A stretch of 64,000 nucleotides of DNA from the NCBI RefSeq assembly GCF_002265875.1, contig NZ_NPFA01000008.1, positions 67,127-131,126 of the forward strand, given 5' to 3'. The notes below the pieces were generated by a model, which ran no database searches, was not told where the DNA came from, and saw only the letters and a list, made by a program, of their open reading frames with translations. A program made the position numbers and the translations under genes. Origin of the DNA: Marinococcus halophilus (GTDB lineage Bacteria > Bacillota > Bacilli > Bacillales > Marinococcaceae). Of this stretch, positions 28,325 to 40,324 are shown piece by piece. Position 1 is the first letter of the stretch. Every line of letters starts with the position of its first letter.

Positions 28325-29194
28325 ATGAAACAACCTATTGGCGTTATTGATTCAGGCCTCGGAGGCCTGACTGTTGCCCGGGAAATTTTAAGGCAGCTGC
28401 CAAAAGAAGAAATGATATACATAGGGGACACTGCCAGATGTCCGTATGGCCCGCGGCCGATTGAAGAAGTAAGGATCTTTACCTGGCAGATGATTGAGCG
28501 GCTGCAGTCTGAGAATATTAAAATGCTTGTGATCGCCTGTAACACAGCAACAGCCGTGGTTCTTGAAGAAGTAAAACAGGCGTTGGACATTCCGGTCGTA
28601 GGTGTAATAACTCCTGGAGCCATCTCCGCACTGAAAGTAACAAAGACAGATCAGGTAGCCGTTATCGGTACGAGTGGCACCGTCAGCAGCGGCGCATACG
28701 AACGGGCCTTGAAGTCCATAAATGAAGAGGTAGAAGTCACCTCGCTTGCATGTGTGCCATTCGTTCCGCTTGTTGAGCAGGGGCAATGCGAGGGGAAGGC
28801 CGTTCTCGATATCGTGAAGCAGACACTGCTGCCATTAGAGCACGTTTCGTATGATACGCTGATTTTAGGCTGTACTCACTACCCATTGCTTGAAAGTGTC
28901 ATCCAGGAAGCAGTTGGGCCGGACATCCAGTTGATTTCCTCCGGCGATGAAACAGCCAGGGAAGTAAGCACGCTGCTTAATTATCATGAAACCTTAAATG
29001 CGGGAGATATTCCTCCAATTCACAGGTTTTATACTACAGGCCCTGAAACAGAATTCCGAAACATAGCAAACCAATGGATGGACCAGCATATAGAACAGGT
29101 AGTTTCTATTCGGCTTGATACTAGCGGAAGGTTTACCGGGAGTGAAAAGAAAGGAAGATTGTATGAATCGATTGGACGGAAGGGAATGGAATGA
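28325..29194 (+). CDS. murI: Glutamate racemase
   Basis: Makes D-glutamate for peptidoglycan (B. subtilis RacE). 289 residues with the two catalytic cysteines: VIACNTATA (about 72) and LGCTHYPLL (about 183), and the N-terminal [16 protein letters not shown] at 28325 follows GGAGAG. The C-terminus runs about 20 residues beyond the usual end into the rph gene ([23 protein letters not shown]), overlapping it by 32 bases in another frame. gerM, which separates racE and rph in B. subtilis, is absent. Confidence 0.96.
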   Translation: MKQPIGVIDSGLGGLTVAREILRQLPKEEMIYIGDTARCPYGPRPIEEVRIFTWQMIERLQSENIKMLVIACNTATAVVLEEVKQALDIPVVGVITPGAISALKVTKTDQVAVIGTSGTVSSGAYERALKSINEEVEVTSLACVPFVPLVEQGQCEGKAVLDIVKQTLLPLEHVSYDTLILGCTHYPLLESVIQEAVGPDIQLISSGDETAREVSTLLNYHETLNAGDIPPIHRFYTTGPETEFRNIANQWMDQHIEQVVSIRLDTSGRFTGSEKKGRLYESIGRKGME

Positions 29195-29939
29195 ACTTCG
29201 TTCTATTCAAATTGAAACAGATTATTTAAAGCATCCTGAAGGCTCGGTGCTGATTTCCTTTGGACAGACAAAGGTGATTTGTACGGCGAGTATTGAAGAA
29301 CGGGTCCCCCCTTTTATGCGTGGGGAGAAAAGAGGATGGATTGCGGCAGAATACTCGATGCTGCCACGAGCGACTGAAACCCGTAATATCCGGGAAGCGG
29401 CACGGGGCAAGCTTACGGGAAGGACTATGGAAATTCAGCGCTTAATTGGGCGTGCGCTCCGGGCGGTAGTGGATCTAAAACTTCTCGGTGAACGCACCGT
29501 ATGGATTGACTGCGATGTCATTCAGGCTGACGGAGGGACTCGTACCGCTTCGGTAACAGGAGCCTTTATTGCACTTGCTATGGCTGTGCAGTCCTACCAC
29601 GAGCAGGGGAAATTTAAAGGCTTTCCCATAACGGATTATTTAGCGGCTGTATCTGTAGGGCTTGACGCTGAACAGAAGACCATCCTCGACCTTGCTTATT
29701 CAGAAGATTCACAGGCAAATGTAGATATGAACGTAGTGATGACTGGAAACGGGGAATACGTAGAAGTACAGGGTACAGGGGAAGAAGCCTCGTATACAAG
29801 AGGGCAGCTTAATGATATGCTCGATACTGCAGAGACAGGAGTATATGAGATCATTCAGCTTCAAAAGCAGGTTATTGGGCCCGCAGCGGCTTCTATCGAA
29901 GAAAAGTTTTCAGATGATGGCAGCGGAAGGATGGTGTAA
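29163..29939 (+). CDS. rph: Ribonuclease PH
   Basis: Phosphorolytic 3'-5' exonuclease that trims tRNA 3' ends. 258 residues with RPHD-like signatures: [25 protein letters not shown] and [38 protein letters not shown] at 29163 follows AAAGGAAG; the longer in-frame start at 29115 lies deep in murI without a site. Ends one base before the TTG of rdgB, so the three genes are an operon. Confidence 0.97.
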   Translation: MNRLDGREWNELRSIQIETDYLKHPEGSVLISFGQTKVICTASIEERVPPFMRGEKRGWIAAEYSMLPRATETRNIREAARGKLTGRTMEIQRLIGRALRAVVDLKLLGERTVWIDCDVIQADGGTRTASVTGAFIALAMAVQSYHEQGKFKGFPITDYLAAVSVGLDAEQKTILDLAYSEDSQANVDMNVVMTGNGEYVEVQGTGEEASYTRGQLNDMLDTAETGVYEIIQLQKQVIGPAAASIEEKFSDDGSGRMV

Positions 29940-30536
29940 TTGAAAACGATCGTAATAGCTACAAAAAACGCTGGCAAAGTAAAAGAGTTTGAACACATGT
30001 TTGGCAGTCAGTATAAAGTGGAATCTTTACTGGAGAAAAAGATTGACGATATCCCTGAAACAGGCGTTACCTTTGAAGAAAATGCCATTATTAAAGCAGA
30101 GGCTGTGAGAGACCATCTCAACTGTACAGTGATTGCAGACGATTCAGGTCTGGAGATTGATGCTTTAGACGGCCGTCCGGGCGTGTACTCTGCCCGGTAT
30201 GCAGGAGAAAACAAAGATGACGAAGCGAACATGGAAAAAGTTTTACAGGAATTAAAGCATATTCCTCGTGATAGACGCAGCGCCCGTTTTGTTTGTGTGC
30301 TGGCCGTGGCACTGCCAGACGGAAGTGTGCATACATTTACGGGAACGTGTGAAGGGGAAATAGCAGAGGCGCGGGCTGGAACTAACGGTTTTGGTTATGA
30401 TCCTGTGTTCTATTTGCCAGGCTACAAAAAGACGATGGCAGAGTTGAATGCAGAAGAAAAGCACCGTATCAGTCATCGGGGCAGGGCGCTTGAAAAGCTT
30501 TGGGCTCAGGGCCGGAAGCTGCTGCTGGACAGCTGA
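29940..30536 (+). CDS. rdgB: XTP/dITP pyrophosphatase (HAM1 family)
   Basis: House-cleaning enzyme that hydrolyses non-canonical purine triphosphates such as XTP and dITP. 198 residues with TKNAGKVKEF at the N-terminus (substrate loop), ADDSGLEIDALDGRPGVYSARYAG and GTNGFGYDPVF. Start is TTG at 29940, immediately after the rph stop, with GGAAGG upstream. Same place as ysnA of B. subtilis. Confidence 0.95.
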   Translation: MKTIVIATKNAGKVKEFEHMFGSQYKVESLLEKKIDDIPETGVTFEENAIIKAEAVRDHLNCTVIADDSGLEIDALDGRPGVYSARYAGENKDDEANMEKVLQELKHIPRDRRSARFVCVLAVALPDGSVHTFTGTCEGEIAEARAGTNGFGYDPVFYLPGYKKTMAELNAEEKHRISHRGRALEKLWAQGRKLLLDS

Positions 30537-30576
30537 AAATAATTTTATGAATCATAAAGAGTTGGAGGCAGAATCA

Positions 30577-31107
30577 ATGGACATTTTAGTGGTAAGCGAC
30601 AATCATGGAAGCGAAGAAGTATTAAAGCAGGTACTGGACCGTCATCAGGAAGGAGTAAGCGCTGTGCTGCACTGCGGGGATTCGGAAGCCTCGCCGGATG
30701 ACAAAATGTTAAATAATGTGCACATCGTACAGGGCAATGTCGACAGTCCGGGAAATTTCCCTGATGAATTAACGGTAGATGTGGGGCACATTAAAACGTA
30801 TCTTACTCACGGACATTTATACCAGGTAAAAACATCGTATGCTTCGCTCTTTTCTAAAGCTGAGCAAATCAACGCTGACCTGGTATGCTCCGGCCATACT
30901 CACGTAGCTGGGGCGTTCGAAGAAGACGGAACAATTTTTGTGAATCCCGGAAGCCTGCTGCTTCCGCAGGAACGGCCCGAACAGACGTATGCTATCGTAA
31001 ATGTCTCCAATCAGGGCCAGTCGATTAACGTCCATTTTTACGAGAGAGACTCAGGCAATGAACTTCTTGATCTTTCAAAAAGCTTTCCGTTTCCAGAGGG
31101 TGAATAA
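30577..31107 (+). CDS. ysnB: YfcE/MJ0936-type metallophosphoesterase
   Basis: 176-residue calcineurin-like phosphodiesterase. Metal motifs in order: VVSDNHG, HCGDSE, QGNVDSP, LTHGHLYQV and SGHTHV, then NPGSLLLPQ, all typical of the YfcE/YsnB group. The physiological substrate is not known. ATG at 30577 follows GGAGG with 8-base spacing; upstream in-frame starts lie inside rdgB. Ends the murI-rph-rdgB operon. Confidence 0.9.
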   Translation: MDILVVSDNHGSEEVLKQVLDRHQEGVSAVLHCGDSEASPDDKMLNNVHIVQGNVDSPGNFPDELTVDVGHIKTYLTHGHLYQVKTSYASLFSKAEQINADLVCSGHTHVAGAFEEDGTIFVNPGSLLLPQERPEQTYAIVNVSNQGQSINVHFYERDSGNELLDLSKSFPFPEGE

Positions 31108-31127
31108 AATCCCTCTGGAAACCTTTA
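31090..31127 (+). terminator. Probable terminator after ysnB
   Basis: TTTCCAGAGGG / CCCTCTGGAAA perfect stem (31090-31100 / 31111-31121) starting inside the last codons of ysnB; the following CCTTTATT is a poor T-run. Confidence 0.6.
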
Positions 31128-31156
31128 TTGACTTTTAAGGAAAAATATTTTAACAT
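31128..31156 (+). promoter_or_regulatory. Promoter for tRNA-Arg
   Basis: TTGACT (31128-31133), 17-base spacer, TAACAT (31151-31156), 24 bases before the tRNA. Confidence 0.55.
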
Positions 31157-31179
31157 AATGAATGTCGCAAAAAACAGAT

Positions 31180-31256
31180 GTCCCAGTAGCTCAGCTGGAT
31201 AGAGCAACAGCCTTCTAAGCTGTAGGCCGCAGGTTCGAGTCCTGCCTGGGACGCCA
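31180..31256 (+). tRNA. tRNA-Arg (anticodon TCT)
   Basis: Cloverleaf with acceptor GTCCCAG / CTGGGAC, D-arm (GCTCAGCTGGATAGAGC), anticodon stem ACAGC/GCTGT around loop CTTCTAA with anticodon TCT (reads AGA), T-arm GCAGGTTCGAGTCCTGC, discriminator G and encoded CCA (31254-31256). A single tRNA with its own promoter and terminator. Confidence 0.97.
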
Positions 31257-31277
31257 TTTTTAATTATCGATATGTTC

Positions 31278-31316
31278 AAGGGACAGAAAAGGGGCCTCCT
31301 TTTCTGTCCCTTTTAT
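31278..31316 (+). terminator. Terminator after tRNA-Arg
   Basis: AAGGGACAGAAAAGG / CCTTTTCTGTCCCTT perfect 15-bp stem followed by TTATTTTA. From here to 31593 only the ilvE promoter is seen. Confidence 0.92.
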
Positions 31317-31445
31317 TTTACTTTCAAACCGCTGTTGGAAAAGAGAAAAGCGGAAAATATGGAAGATTATATTTCAGCATAGTGGACACTGGAACTTATA
31401 TCTGATGCAGAAGTACAAATTATCTAAAAAGTTTATTTAAAATGG

Positions 31446-31474
31446 TTGACCACAAACTAGATTGGGCGTAATAT
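31446..31474 (+). promoter_or_regulatory. SigA-type promoter for ilvE
   Basis: TTGACC (31446-31451), 17-base spacer, TAATAT (31469-31474), about 120 bases before the start; nothing T-box-like lies in this leader. Confidence 0.65.
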
Positions 31475-31593
31475 ATACGTCAAACGTTAAAAATGTAGTC
31501 AGAGAAAGAACATTTGCCTTTTGAGGGTGTACACATTACCCTGTTAAATTAGAAAGGCAGACGATAGATTGAAGGGACGCAGAGGTGATATCA

Positions 31594-32499
31594 GTGTCGG
31601 AACAATGGATATTTTTGGACGGAGAATTCGTCAAAAAGGAAGATGCCAAAATCTCCGTATATGATCATGGTTTTTTATACGGCGATGGCGTTTTCGAAGG
31701 CATTCGCGTATACAATGGCAATATTTACAAGCTGGATGAACACCTTTTGCGTTTATACCACTCTGCGAAATCGATCATGCTTGATATACCTCAATCTAAA
31801 GAAGAGATGACGGAAATCATCAGGCAGACACTGCAGAAAAATAAACTTGAAGATGCTTATATCCGGCTTGTCGTTTCAAGAGGCGTAGGAAACCTTGGCC
31901 TGGATCCTGCATCGTGTGCAAATCCTTCTATCATAGTTATCGCAGAGGAGCTTGCAATCTATCCAAAAGAATTTTATGAGCACGGCCTTGAAATTGTGAC
32001 AGTGGCGACCCGGCGGAACCGGCCGGATGTGTTAAGTCCTAAGGTGAAATCATTAAATTATCTGAATAATATACTGGTGAAAATGGAAGCAAGCCTGGCC
32101 GGCGTCAGTGAGGCATTGATGCTGAACGATCAGGGGTATGTCGCGGAAGGGTCCGCAGATAATATCTTTATTATTAGAAATGGAGCGCTGATGACGCCGC
32201 CGGGATACATTGGAGCTTTAGAGGGAATCACCCGGCAGGCGATTCTGGAAATGGCTGCAGACATGGGATACGACGTGCGCGAAGAGGCCTTTACAAGACA
32301 CGACGTCTATACCGCCGAGGAGGTCTTTCTGACCGGCACAGCTGCAGAAGTCATTGCCGTTGTGAAGGTAGACGGAAGAATAATTGGGGACGGGGAGCCG
32401 GGAGAAGAAACAAACCGTCTTCTGCGCGCTTTCAGACAGAAAGTAGTAGAGGACGGAGTAAAAGTTTATTCAGACAATTCCCGCATAGAGATTGGCTAA
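31594..32499 (+). CDS. ilvE: Branched-chain amino-acid aminotransferase
   Basis: PLP class IV transaminase doing the last step of Val, Leu and Ile synthesis. 301 residues with DHGFLYGDGVFEGIRVYNG near the N-terminus, the PLP lysine in SPKVKSLNYLNN (about 157), EGSADNIF and LTGTAAEV. Start GTG at 31594 is nine bases after AGAGGTG; GTG at 31585 overlaps that site. It has its own promoter, and the next promoter and T-box start at its stop, so it is controlled apart from ilvB-leuD. A D-amino-acid transaminase is less likely because of the genomic context. Confidence 0.93.
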   Translation: MSEQWIFLDGEFVKKEDAKISVYDHGFLYGDGVFEGIRVYNGNIYKLDEHLLRLYHSAKSIMLDIPQSKEEMTEIIRQTLQKNKLEDAYIRLVVSRGVGNLGLDPASCANPSIIVIAEELAIYPKEFYEHGLEIVTVATRRNRPDVLSPKVKSLNYLNNILVKMEASLAGVSEALMLNDQGYVAEGSADNIFIIRNGALMTPPGYIGALEGITRQAILEMAADMGYDVREEAFTRHDVYTAEEVFLTGTAAEVIAVVKVDGRIIGDGEPGEETNRLLRAFRQKVVEDGVKVYSDNSRIEIG

Positions 32500-32520
32500 T
32501 TGACTGAATAGATGTACAAT
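32492..32520 (+). promoter_or_regulatory. Promoter for the ilv-leu operon
   Basis: TTGGCT (32492-32497), 17-base spacer, TACAAT (32515-32520), overlapping the last codons of ilvE. Confidence 0.55.
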
Positions 32521-32526
32521 ATAATT

Positions 32527-32832
32527 AAATAGTATTGAGAAATCGACGACAGGGACCAGTAAATAATGTATTTTCCTTCACAGAGAGCTGCCGTGGCTGA
32601 AAGAGCAGCAGGAAATCGTATTGAACTCCCCCTTGAGAGCTTTCCTGAACCTGAGTAGGGAAAGCCGGATGCCGAGTGGGCCTCCGTTATGGCAAACCGA
32701 ACCGGAAAAGCGGTTCTTAAGGCAATAAGTGCGAGCTTATTGTAAAAAAGGGTGGTACCGTGAAAAGCAGACGTCTTTTCGCCCCTTTAGAGCAGCAGCA
32801 GCTGTCTATTGGAGGTGAAAGGGCGTTTTTTA
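32527..32832 (+). promoter_or_regulatory. T-box riboswitch (leucine) upstream of ilvB
   Basis: T-box AAGGGTGGTACCGTG at 32748-32762. In stem I an upper helix TTTCCT/AGGAAA and a lower helix AGGG/CCCCT can be drawn; between them the 3' loop reads TCGTATTGAACTC, so the specifier is most likely CTC (leucine), as in the B. subtilis ilv-leu leader. The terminator CGCCCCTTT / AAAGGGCG (32780-32788 / 32818-32825) plus T6 competes with pairing of CCCCTTT to the AAAGGG at the T-box. Confidence 0.92.
32780..32832 (+). terminator. T-box terminator of the ilv-leu leader
   Basis: CGCCCCTTT / AAAGGGCG with one bulge and a long loop, followed by TTTTTTATT (32826-32834). Confidence 0.7.
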
Positions 32833-32917
32833 TTATCCAGTAGTTCCCTTCTCGGAGGGCGTATATAGAGGCAGGCAGTGAGAAAGAAAAGATTTGAGTA
32901 TAAAAGGAGGAGCGAGT

Positions 32918-34645
32918 ATGAATACAAGAGTGAGAGAAGTAAAAGGGCGCGAACTGAAAGACGAAAACCAGGAAATGAGTGGCTCAAGCATGCTGATCCA
33001 GGCTTTGGCCAGGGAAAATGTAGACACTATTTTCGGCTATCCCGGCGGGGCTATTCTTCCCACTTACGACGAAATCTACCGTACCGGTATCCGTCATATC
33101 CTTTCGCGGCATGAGCAGGGGGCCATTCATGCAGCAGAGGGATATGCAAGAGTTTCAGGGAAGCCCGGTGTGTGTGTCGTAACGTCAGGACCAGGAGCTA
33201 CAAACGTGGTCACCGGCATTGCTGACGCTATGATTGACTCTCTCCCTCTTGTGGTTGTGACCGGTCAGGTAGCTACCTCCGTGATTGGTACGGACGCTTT
33301 TCAGGAAGCAGATATCCTGGGTATTACGATGCCGATCACGAAGCATAATTTTCAGGCACGAACGGTAGAAGACCTGCCGAGAATTATCAGGGAAGCATTC
33401 CATATTGCTACCACAGGGCGTCCGGGACCGGTCGTAATTGACCTTCCTAAAGACGTATCCATTGCCTCTGGAATGTTTCATTACGATGATGAGCCGAACC
33501 TCCCTGGCTACCAGCCAACGTACACACCAAACAAACTTCAGATCCGCAAGCTTGCCGAGGCAGTAACGAAAGCCAAGCGTCCGGTAATTCTCTCCGGAGC
33601 GGGCATTCTGCATGCCGGTGCTTCCCCGGAACTGCTTGAATTCGTTGAACAGCAGCAGATTCCGGTTGCTTCAACGCTTCTTGGACTTGGCGGATTTCCA
33701 GGTACTCATGAACTGGCGCTTGGCATGGCCGGAATGCACGGAACGTATGCAGCCAATATGGCCCTCCACGAAGCTGACCTGCTTATCAATATTGGCGCCC
33801 GCTTTGACGACCGTGTCACCGGGAATCTGGAGCACTTCGCCCCGCAAGCGACAGTCGCCCACATTGACGTTGATCCGGCAGAGATCGGTAAAATCATTGA
33901 AACGCATATCCCGGTAGTGGGGGATGCCAAAGAAGCCCTTCGCCTTTTGAATGAAGTAAACCCACAGCCTGGCGAAAGCGTGCGCTGGAGAATGAAAGTG
34001 GACGAATGGCAGCAGGAATTCCCGCTCTGGTACAAGGAAGGCTCTGAGTATATTAAACCGCAGAAGCTTACAGAGTTAGTGTATGAGAAAACTAATGGCG
34101 AAGCGATTATCACGACGGACGTTGGCCAGCACCAAATGTGGGCTGCCCAGTATTATAAATTCGACCATCCGAACGCCTGGGTGACAAGCGGAGGACTCGG
34201 AACAATGGGATTCGGGTTTCCAGCTGCAATCGGTGCCCAGTTTGCTGAGCCGGACCGTCAGGTGGTAGCTATTCTTGGAGATGCCGGCTTTCAAATGACA
34301 ATGCAGGAGCTATCGATTCTGCAGGAGCTGAATCTGCCGGTGAAAGTGCTTTTGGTCAATAATGCCTCCCTTGGTATGGTCCGCCAGTGGCAGCAGCTCT
34401 TTTATGAAGAGCGGTATTCGAACTCCCTGTTCCCGATCCAGCCGGATTTCGTGAAAATGGCGGAAGCGTACGATATTAAAGGGTACAAAATCACTGACGA
34501 AAATGAAGTAGCAGGAGTGCTTGAAGAAGCATTTAATTATAATGGCCCGGTGGTTATCGACTGCAGAGTACACGAAGAAGAAAATGTGTATCCGATGATC
34601 GCTCCCGGGCAGGGGCATCATCAAATGGAAGGAGTGAAACCATGA
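32918..34645 (+). CDS. ilvB: Acetolactate synthase large subunit
   Basis: ThDP/FAD enzyme that joins two pyruvates (or pyruvate and 2-oxobutyrate) at the start of branched-chain synthesis. 575 residues: N-terminal Pyr domain with the catalytic Glu in [15 protein letters not shown] (about 67-81), FAD-binding middle domain, and ThDP motif [16 protein letters not shown] (about 453). The presence of the FAD region and adjacent regulatory subunit mark it as the anabolic enzyme, not AlsS. ATG at 32918 follows AAAGGAGGA. Overlaps ilvN by four bases. Confidence 0.97.
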   Translation: MNTRVREVKGRELKDENQEMSGSSMLIQALARENVDTIFGYPGGAILPTYDEIYRTGIRHILSRHEQGAIHAAEGYARVSGKPGVCVVTSGPGATNVVTGIADAMIDSLPLVVVTGQVATSVIGTDAFQEADILGITMPITKHNFQARTVEDLPRIIREAFHIATTGRPGPVVIDLPKDVSIASGMFHYDDEPNLPGYQPTYTPNKLQIRKLAEAVTKAKRPVILSGAGILHAGASPELLEFVEQQQIPVASTLLGLGGFPGTHELALGMAGMHGTYAANMALHEADLLINIGARFDDRVTGNLEHFAPQATVAHIDVDPAEIGKIIETHIPVVGDAKEALRLLNEVNPQPGESVRWRMKVDEWQQEFPLWYKEGSEYIKPQKLTELVYEKTNGEAIITTDVGQHQMWAAQYYKFDHPNAWVTSGGLGTMGFGFPAAIGAQFAEPDRQVVAILGDAGFQMTMQELSILQELNLPVKVLLVNNASLGMVRQWQQLFYEERYSNSLFPIQPDFVKMAEAYDIKGYKITDENEVAGVLEEAFNYNGPVVIDCRVHEEENVYPMIAPGQGHHQMEGVKP

Positions 34646-35160
34646 GGCGGACCATTACAGCGACAGTAAACAATACAACAGGAGTAATGAACCGCATTAC
34701 GGGCCTGTTTGCCCGCCGTCATTTTAATATTGAAAGCATCACGGTTGGGATGACGGAAAACCCGGAGGTGTCGAGAATGACATTCGTGGTGAACGTGAGT
34801 GACCAACGGGGGCTCGACCAGGTCATCAAGCAGCTGAACAAACAGGTGGACGTACTAAAAGTCCGTGATATTACCGATGAAGCGATTGTAGCCAGAGAAC
34901 TCGCGATGATTAAAGTCATGACAGGTTCCGGCCAGCGTGGAGAAATATCGGATTTAATTGCCCCGTTCCGTGCCACAGTCATCGATGTCGGCAGAGAAAG
35001 CGTCACGATTCAGGTAACTGGGGACACACCGAAAGTAGAGGCGCTCATCGATCTCTTAAGGCCGTACGGCATTAAAGAAATGGCCCGCACGGGTGTAACG
35101 GCTTTCCAAAGAGCTACGAAAAAAAGCAATGATCAAACCAGGTATTCCATTATTAATTAA
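34642..35160 (+). CDS. ilvN: Acetolactate synthase small (regulatory) subunit
   Basis: Valine-sensing subunit (ilvH in B. subtilis naming). 172 residues; N-terminal ACT domain ([28 protein letters not shown], about 4-31) and the C-terminal small-subunit domain ([23 protein letters not shown]). The ATG overlaps the ilvB stop as ATGA, with a GGAG site seven bases upstream. Confidence 0.96.
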   Translation: MRRTITATVNNTTGVMNRITGLFARRHFNIESITVGMTENPEVSRMTFVVNVSDQRGLDQVIKQLNKQVDVLKVRDITDEAIVARELAMIKVMTGSGQRGEISDLIAPFRATVIDVGRESVTIQVTGDTPKVEALIDLLRPYGIKEMARTGVTAFQRATKKSNDQTRYSIIN

Positions 35161-35163
35161 TGA

Positions 35164-36195
<1,032 letters not shown>

Positions 36196-36199
36196 TGCT

Positions 36200-37753
36200 G
36201 TGAAAAACATTAACGTTTTCGATACGACGCTTCGAGATGGAGAGCAGACGCCGGGCGTCAACCTGAACTTTGAAGAAAAGCTTCAAATTGCGAAACAGCT
36301 CGAACGTCTGGGTGTTGATATTATTGAAGCGGGATTTCCAGCTGCTTCTAAAGGCGACCTCCGTTCTGTAAAGGAAATCGCGGATACTGTCAAAAACAGT
36401 TCAGTAACCGGCTTGTCCCGGGCGCTTACTTCTGATATCGATGCCTGCTGGGAAGCGTTAAAAGGAGGGGCGGAGCCAAGAATTCACGTGTTTTTGGCTA
36501 CTTCCCCCATCCATCGTGAGCACAAGCTTCATATGACACAGGCACAGGTAATTGAGACAGCGGTTAACGCGGTACGCTATGCAAAAGAACGTTTTGCCAA
36601 AGTCCAGTTTTCTGCAGAGGATGCCTGCCGGACAGAGCTGCCATTCCTGGCAGAAGTCGTCGAAGCAGTTATCGATGCCGGCGCCGACGTAGTGAACCTG
36701 CCGGACACAGTCGGCTTTATTATGCCGGAGGAAATCCGCAGTATGTTCCGCTATATTAAGAATGAGGTACCGAACGCCGATAAAGCTGTACTGTCAGCGC
36801 ATTGCCATGACGATCTCGGCATGGCGACCGCTAACTCGCTGGCTGCTGTAGAAGGCGGCGCCGAGCAGGTGGAATGTACCATCAACGCGGTTGGAGAACG
36901 TGCTGGCAATGCTTCGTTGGAAGAAATTGCAGTTGCTCTGCATATCCGGAATGATTTTTATGGCAAATCGACCAATATTACGCTAAACGAAATTAAACGG
37001 ACGAGCAGCCTTGTCAGTTCCCTGATGGGTATGCAGGTTCCAAACAACAAAGCCGTCGTCGGCGACAATGCTTTTGCCCATGAATCCGGTATTCATCAGG
37101 ACGGCGTATTGAAAGAAACGTCAACGTATGAAATTATTACGCCGGAGCTTGTCGGTGTAGAAGCGAACCGGATGGTGCTCGGCAAACTTTCCGGCCGGCA
37201 CGCCTTTAAAGAAAAAATTATTTCTCTTGGTTACAATGCCACCGAAGAAGAGATCAATAAAGTCTTCAAATCATTTAAAGAACTGGCAGATAAGAAAAAA
37301 GAGATTACGGATGAAGATATTTTTGCTTTAATGGCCGATGAGAAAGCCGGCGATGCGGTAAAATACTATACTCTTGAAACTCTGCAGGTCACGTATGGAA
37401 CCGCCAATATACCAACTGCTACGGTTACGGTATTGGATCAGGCAGGAGAGCGCCTCGAGCATGCAGGTACTGGCTCGGGAAGTGTGGAAGCTCTTTACAA
37501 CACGCTTGAAAAAATTGTTGGTGAAGGATTTACACTTCAGGATTATCGTATCCAGTCCACCACCGGTGGCCGCGATGCGTTAGCAGAAGTATTTGTGCGC
37601 CTGGCATTTGAAGAAACAGAATCAAGTGGACGCGGAACAGATAACGATGTGCTTGAAGCTTCTGCAAAAGCGTATATTAACGCGGTGAATCGTGTAATGA
37701 ACCAGCGGCGTGCAGAAAACCAGCCGAAAGTAGCAAATATATCCACGCCATAA
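36200..37753 (+). CDS. leuA: 2-isopropylmalate synthase
   Basis: Condenses acetyl-CoA and 2-oxoisovalerate, the first leucine-specific step. 517 residues: TIM barrel starting [16 protein letters not shown], metal ligands in [16 protein letters not shown], family signature [12 protein letters not shown], and the C-terminal leucine-binding allosteric domain (about 390-500, YKVxG-like). Start GTG at 36200 follows AAGGGAGTG; the ATG at 36193 is out of frame. Confidence 0.97.
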   Translation: MKNINVFDTTLRDGEQTPGVNLNFEEKLQIAKQLERLGVDIIEAGFPAASKGDLRSVKEIADTVKNSSVTGLSRALTSDIDACWEALKGGAEPRIHVFLATSPIHREHKLHMTQAQVIETAVNAVRYAKERFAKVQFSAEDACRTELPFLAEVVEAVIDAGADVVNLPDTVGFIMPEEIRSMFRYIKNEVPNADKAVLSAHCHDDLGMATANSLAAVEGGAEQVECTINAVGERAGNASLEEIAVALHIRNDFYGKSTNITLNEIKRTSSLVSSLMGMQVPNNKAVVGDNAFAHESGIHQDGVLKETSTYEIITPELVGVEANRMVLGKLSGRHAFKEKIISLGYNATEEEINKVFKSFKELADKKKEITDEDIFALMADEKAGDAVKYYTLETLQVTYGTANIPTATVTVLDQAGERLEHAGTGSGSVEALYNTLEKIVGEGFTLQDYRIQSTTGGRDALAEVFVRLAFEETESSGRGTDNDVLEASAKAYINAVNRVMNQRRAENQPKVANISTP

Positions 37754-37790
37754 AATAATTACTGAAGCAGCGGACAAGGGAGAGATCGAG

Positions 37791-38879
37791 ATGGAAAAGA
37801 AGATTGCGATCCTGCCCGGTGACGGTATCGGACGGGAAGTAACAGAGGCTGCAGCTCAGGTGCTGAAGCAGGTTGAAACATCGTTTAACCATTCATTTAC
37901 GTTTGAGTATGCAGATATCGGCGGAGGTGCGGTGGACAAGTACGATGACCCGCTTCCTGCTCATACGCTTGATATTTGTAAAAAAAGCGATGCCATTCTG
38001 CTCGGGGCAGTAGGAGGCCCGGCGTGGGACCACCTTCCGGGAGAAAAACGTCCGGAAAAGGGGCTGCTCCGCATCCGTAAAGAATTAAGACTGTTTGCCA
38101 ATCTGCGCCCGGTCCGCAGTTTCAAAAGTTTGCTGCACAGTTCGCCTCTGCGTGAAGAAGTTATTGATGGAGTCGACGTGATGATTGTCCGGGAACTAAC
38201 CGGAGGTCTCTATTTTGGTGAGCCGAGAGAACGCCGGACCATCGATGGGGAAGAAGCAGCGGTGGACACATTAGTATATAAAAAATCAGAGATTCAAAGA
38301 ATCGTTCAGCAGGCTTTTGAAATTGCCCGTTTACGCACGCAAAAAGTAATATCAGTTGATAAAGCGAACGTTCTTGAATCAAGCCGCCTGTGGCGGGAAA
38401 CAGCCGAAGAAACAGCCAGAGATTACCCGGACGTGGAGCTTGAGCATATGCTTGTAGATAACGCTGCCATGCAAATTATGTATGATCCCAAAAAGCTGGA
38501 TGTCATCGTAACGGAAAACATGTTTGGAGATATTTTAAGCGATGAAGCGTCCATGCTGACAGGGTCACTCGGCATGCTGCCGTCTGCGAGCATAGGCAGT
38601 GAAAAGCCAGCTTTATATGAACCGGTCCACGGGTCGGCACCTGATATCGCCGGAAAGAAAATAGCCAATCCTCTGGCTACGATCGCTTCAAGTGCCATGA
38701 TGCTGAAATATTCATTCGGCCTTCAGAGAGAGTCAGATGTCGTAGAAGAAGCTATTGAACAGGTACTTTTAGAGGGGCTTCTTCCAGCAGACCTAAGCAG
38801 GGGTGAAACCTCTGCTGCCTCGACCGACGAAATCACAAAAGCTGTATGCCGTCATATTGAAAGGCTGGCATTAAAATAA
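37791..38879 (+). CDS. leuB: 3-isopropylmalate dehydrogenase
   Basis: NAD-dependent oxidative decarboxylase of the leucine branch. 362 residues with [22 protein letters not shown], the substrate arginines in [18 protein letters not shown], and the metal-binding Asp cluster ([22 protein letters not shown]). ATG at 37791 follows GGGAGA. Confidence 0.97.
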   Translation: MEKKIAILPGDGIGREVTEAAAQVLKQVETSFNHSFTFEYADIGGGAVDKYDDPLPAHTLDICKKSDAILLGAVGGPAWDHLPGEKRPEKGLLRIRKELRLFANLRPVRSFKSLLHSSPLREEVIDGVDVMIVRELTGGLYFGEPRERRTIDGEEAAVDTLVYKKSEIQRIVQQAFEIARLRTQKVISVDKANVLESSRLWRETAEETARDYPDVELEHMLVDNAAMQIMYDPKKLDVIVTENMFGDILSDEASMLTGSLGMLPSASIGSEKPALYEPVHGSAPDIAGKKIANPLATIASSAMMLKYSFGLQRESDVVEEAIEQVLLEGLLPADLSRGETSAASTDEITKAVCRHIERLALK

Positions 38880-38896
38880 TAAAAGGAGGAAGTTCC

Positions 38897-40312
38897 ATGA
38901 AGCCTAGAACTATCATTGATAAGATCTGGAATGAGCATGCAGTTCGTGCCGAAGCCGGTAAACCGAATTTAATGTATGTTGACCTTCACATGGTCCACGA
39001 AGTCACGTCCCCGCAGGCCTTTGAAGGACTCCGGCTGAGCGGACGCCCGGTAAGGCGGCCGGATCTGACCTTTGCGACGATGGATCATAATGTGCCGACG
39101 TTGAACCGGGAGTCTATTACAGACGCCATTTCGAAAAAGCAGATTGATACTCTTTTTGATAACTGTAAAGAGTTTGGCGTGGAGCTTGCTGATATTCACA
39201 GCCCAAATAACGGTATCGTGCATATTATCGGTCCAGAGCTCGGACTGACCCAGCCAGGGAAAACGATAGTTTGCGGTGACAGTCACACGTCTACTCACGG
39301 TGCTTTTGGAGCTCTTGCTTTTGGAATTGGTACAAGTGAAGTGGAGCATGTGCTTGCCACGCAGACGTTGTGGCAGTCTCCTCCGAAAACGATGGAGGTC
39401 CATGTGGATGGAAGACTGGGCACCGGGGTAACAGCCAAGGATATTATTTTGTCGATCATTGCAAAATTCGGCGTTGATTTCGGCAGCGGTTATGTACTGG
39501 AATATACAGGCGAGGCAATCCGTGGACTGACAATGGAAGAGCGGATGACGATATGCAACATGTCTATCGAAGCCGGCGCGCGTGCCGGTCTGATCAGCCC
39601 GGACCAGGTAACGTTTGATTACTTGAAAGGCCGCCGATTTGTACCGGAAGGTGCAGCGTTTGATGAAAAAGTGAACCAGTGGCGCCAGCTTGCTACAGAC
39701 GAAGGAGCCGAATACGATGAACGCGTGGTGATCGCCGGAGACGAAATTGAGCCAATGGTAACATGGGGGACCAATCCATCTCAGGGTGTAGGTATCCATG
39801 GCACCGTTCCGTATCCGGAAGACGGCAGAAATGCCACTGAAAAAAAAGTGATTAAAACATCGCTGGATTACATGGCACTGGAGCCCGGGACGAAAATTAC
39901 AGATATCCATGTGCAGCATGTGTTTCTTGGTTCCTGTACTAATGCACGGATCGGAGACCTTCGTGAAGCTGCTAAAATTATCCGCGGCAACAAAGTAGCT
40001 GAGGGCATCCGGGCAATGGTGGTGCCGGGCTCCCAGCAGGTAAAGCTGCAGGCGGAAGAGGAAGGACTCGACCAGGTATTCAAGGAAGCTGGATTTGAAT
40101 GGAGAGACTCGGGGTGCAGCATGTGCCTCGGTATGAACCCTGATTTCGTGCCGGAGGGAGAGCGGTGTGCCTCCACCTCCAACAGGAACTTTGAAGGCAG
40201 GCAGGGAAAAGGTGCAAGGACACATCTGGTCAGTCCGGCTATGGCAGCAGGAGCTGCTATTTATGGACACTTCGTAGATGTGCGCAATTTAGATAAAACA
40301 GTTTCGTCATAA
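38897..40312 (+). CDS. leuC: 3-isopropylmalate dehydratase large subunit
   Basis: [4Fe-4S] aconitase-family subunit that isomerises isopropylmalate with LeuD. 471 residues; cluster cysteines in [10 protein letters not shown] (about 347) and [10 protein letters not shown] (about 407-410), and [26 protein letters not shown] (active-site region). ATG at 38897 follows AAAGGAGG. Twelve bases before leuD. Confidence 0.97.
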   Translation: MKPRTIIDKIWNEHAVRAEAGKPNLMYVDLHMVHEVTSPQAFEGLRLSGRPVRRPDLTFATMDHNVPTLNRESITDAISKKQIDTLFDNCKEFGVELADIHSPNNGIVHIIGPELGLTQPGKTIVCGDSHTSTHGAFGALAFGIGTSEVEHVLATQTLWQSPPKTMEVHVDGRLGTGVTAKDIILSIIAKFGVDFGSGYVLEYTGEAIRGLTMEERMTICNMSIEAGARAGLISPDQVTFDYLKGRRFVPEGAAFDEKVNQWRQLATDEGAEYDERVVIAGDEIEPMVTWGTNPSQGVGIHGTVPYPEDGRNATEKKVIKTSLDYMALEPGTKITDIHVQHVFLGSCTNARIGDLREAAKIIRGNKVAEGIRAMVVPGSQQVKLQAEEEGLDQVFKEAGFEWRDSGCSMCLGMNPDFVPEGERCASTSNRNFEGRQGKGARTHLVSPAMAAGAAIYGHFVDVRNLDKTVSS

Positions 40313-40324
40313 GGAGGGACCGGG

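Noticed and set aside
38969-40270. 433-codon open frame on the - strand opposite leuC
   Set aside because: Lies wholly antisense to a clearly real leuC, shows no family motif and no ribosome binding site; a by-product of leuC codon use.
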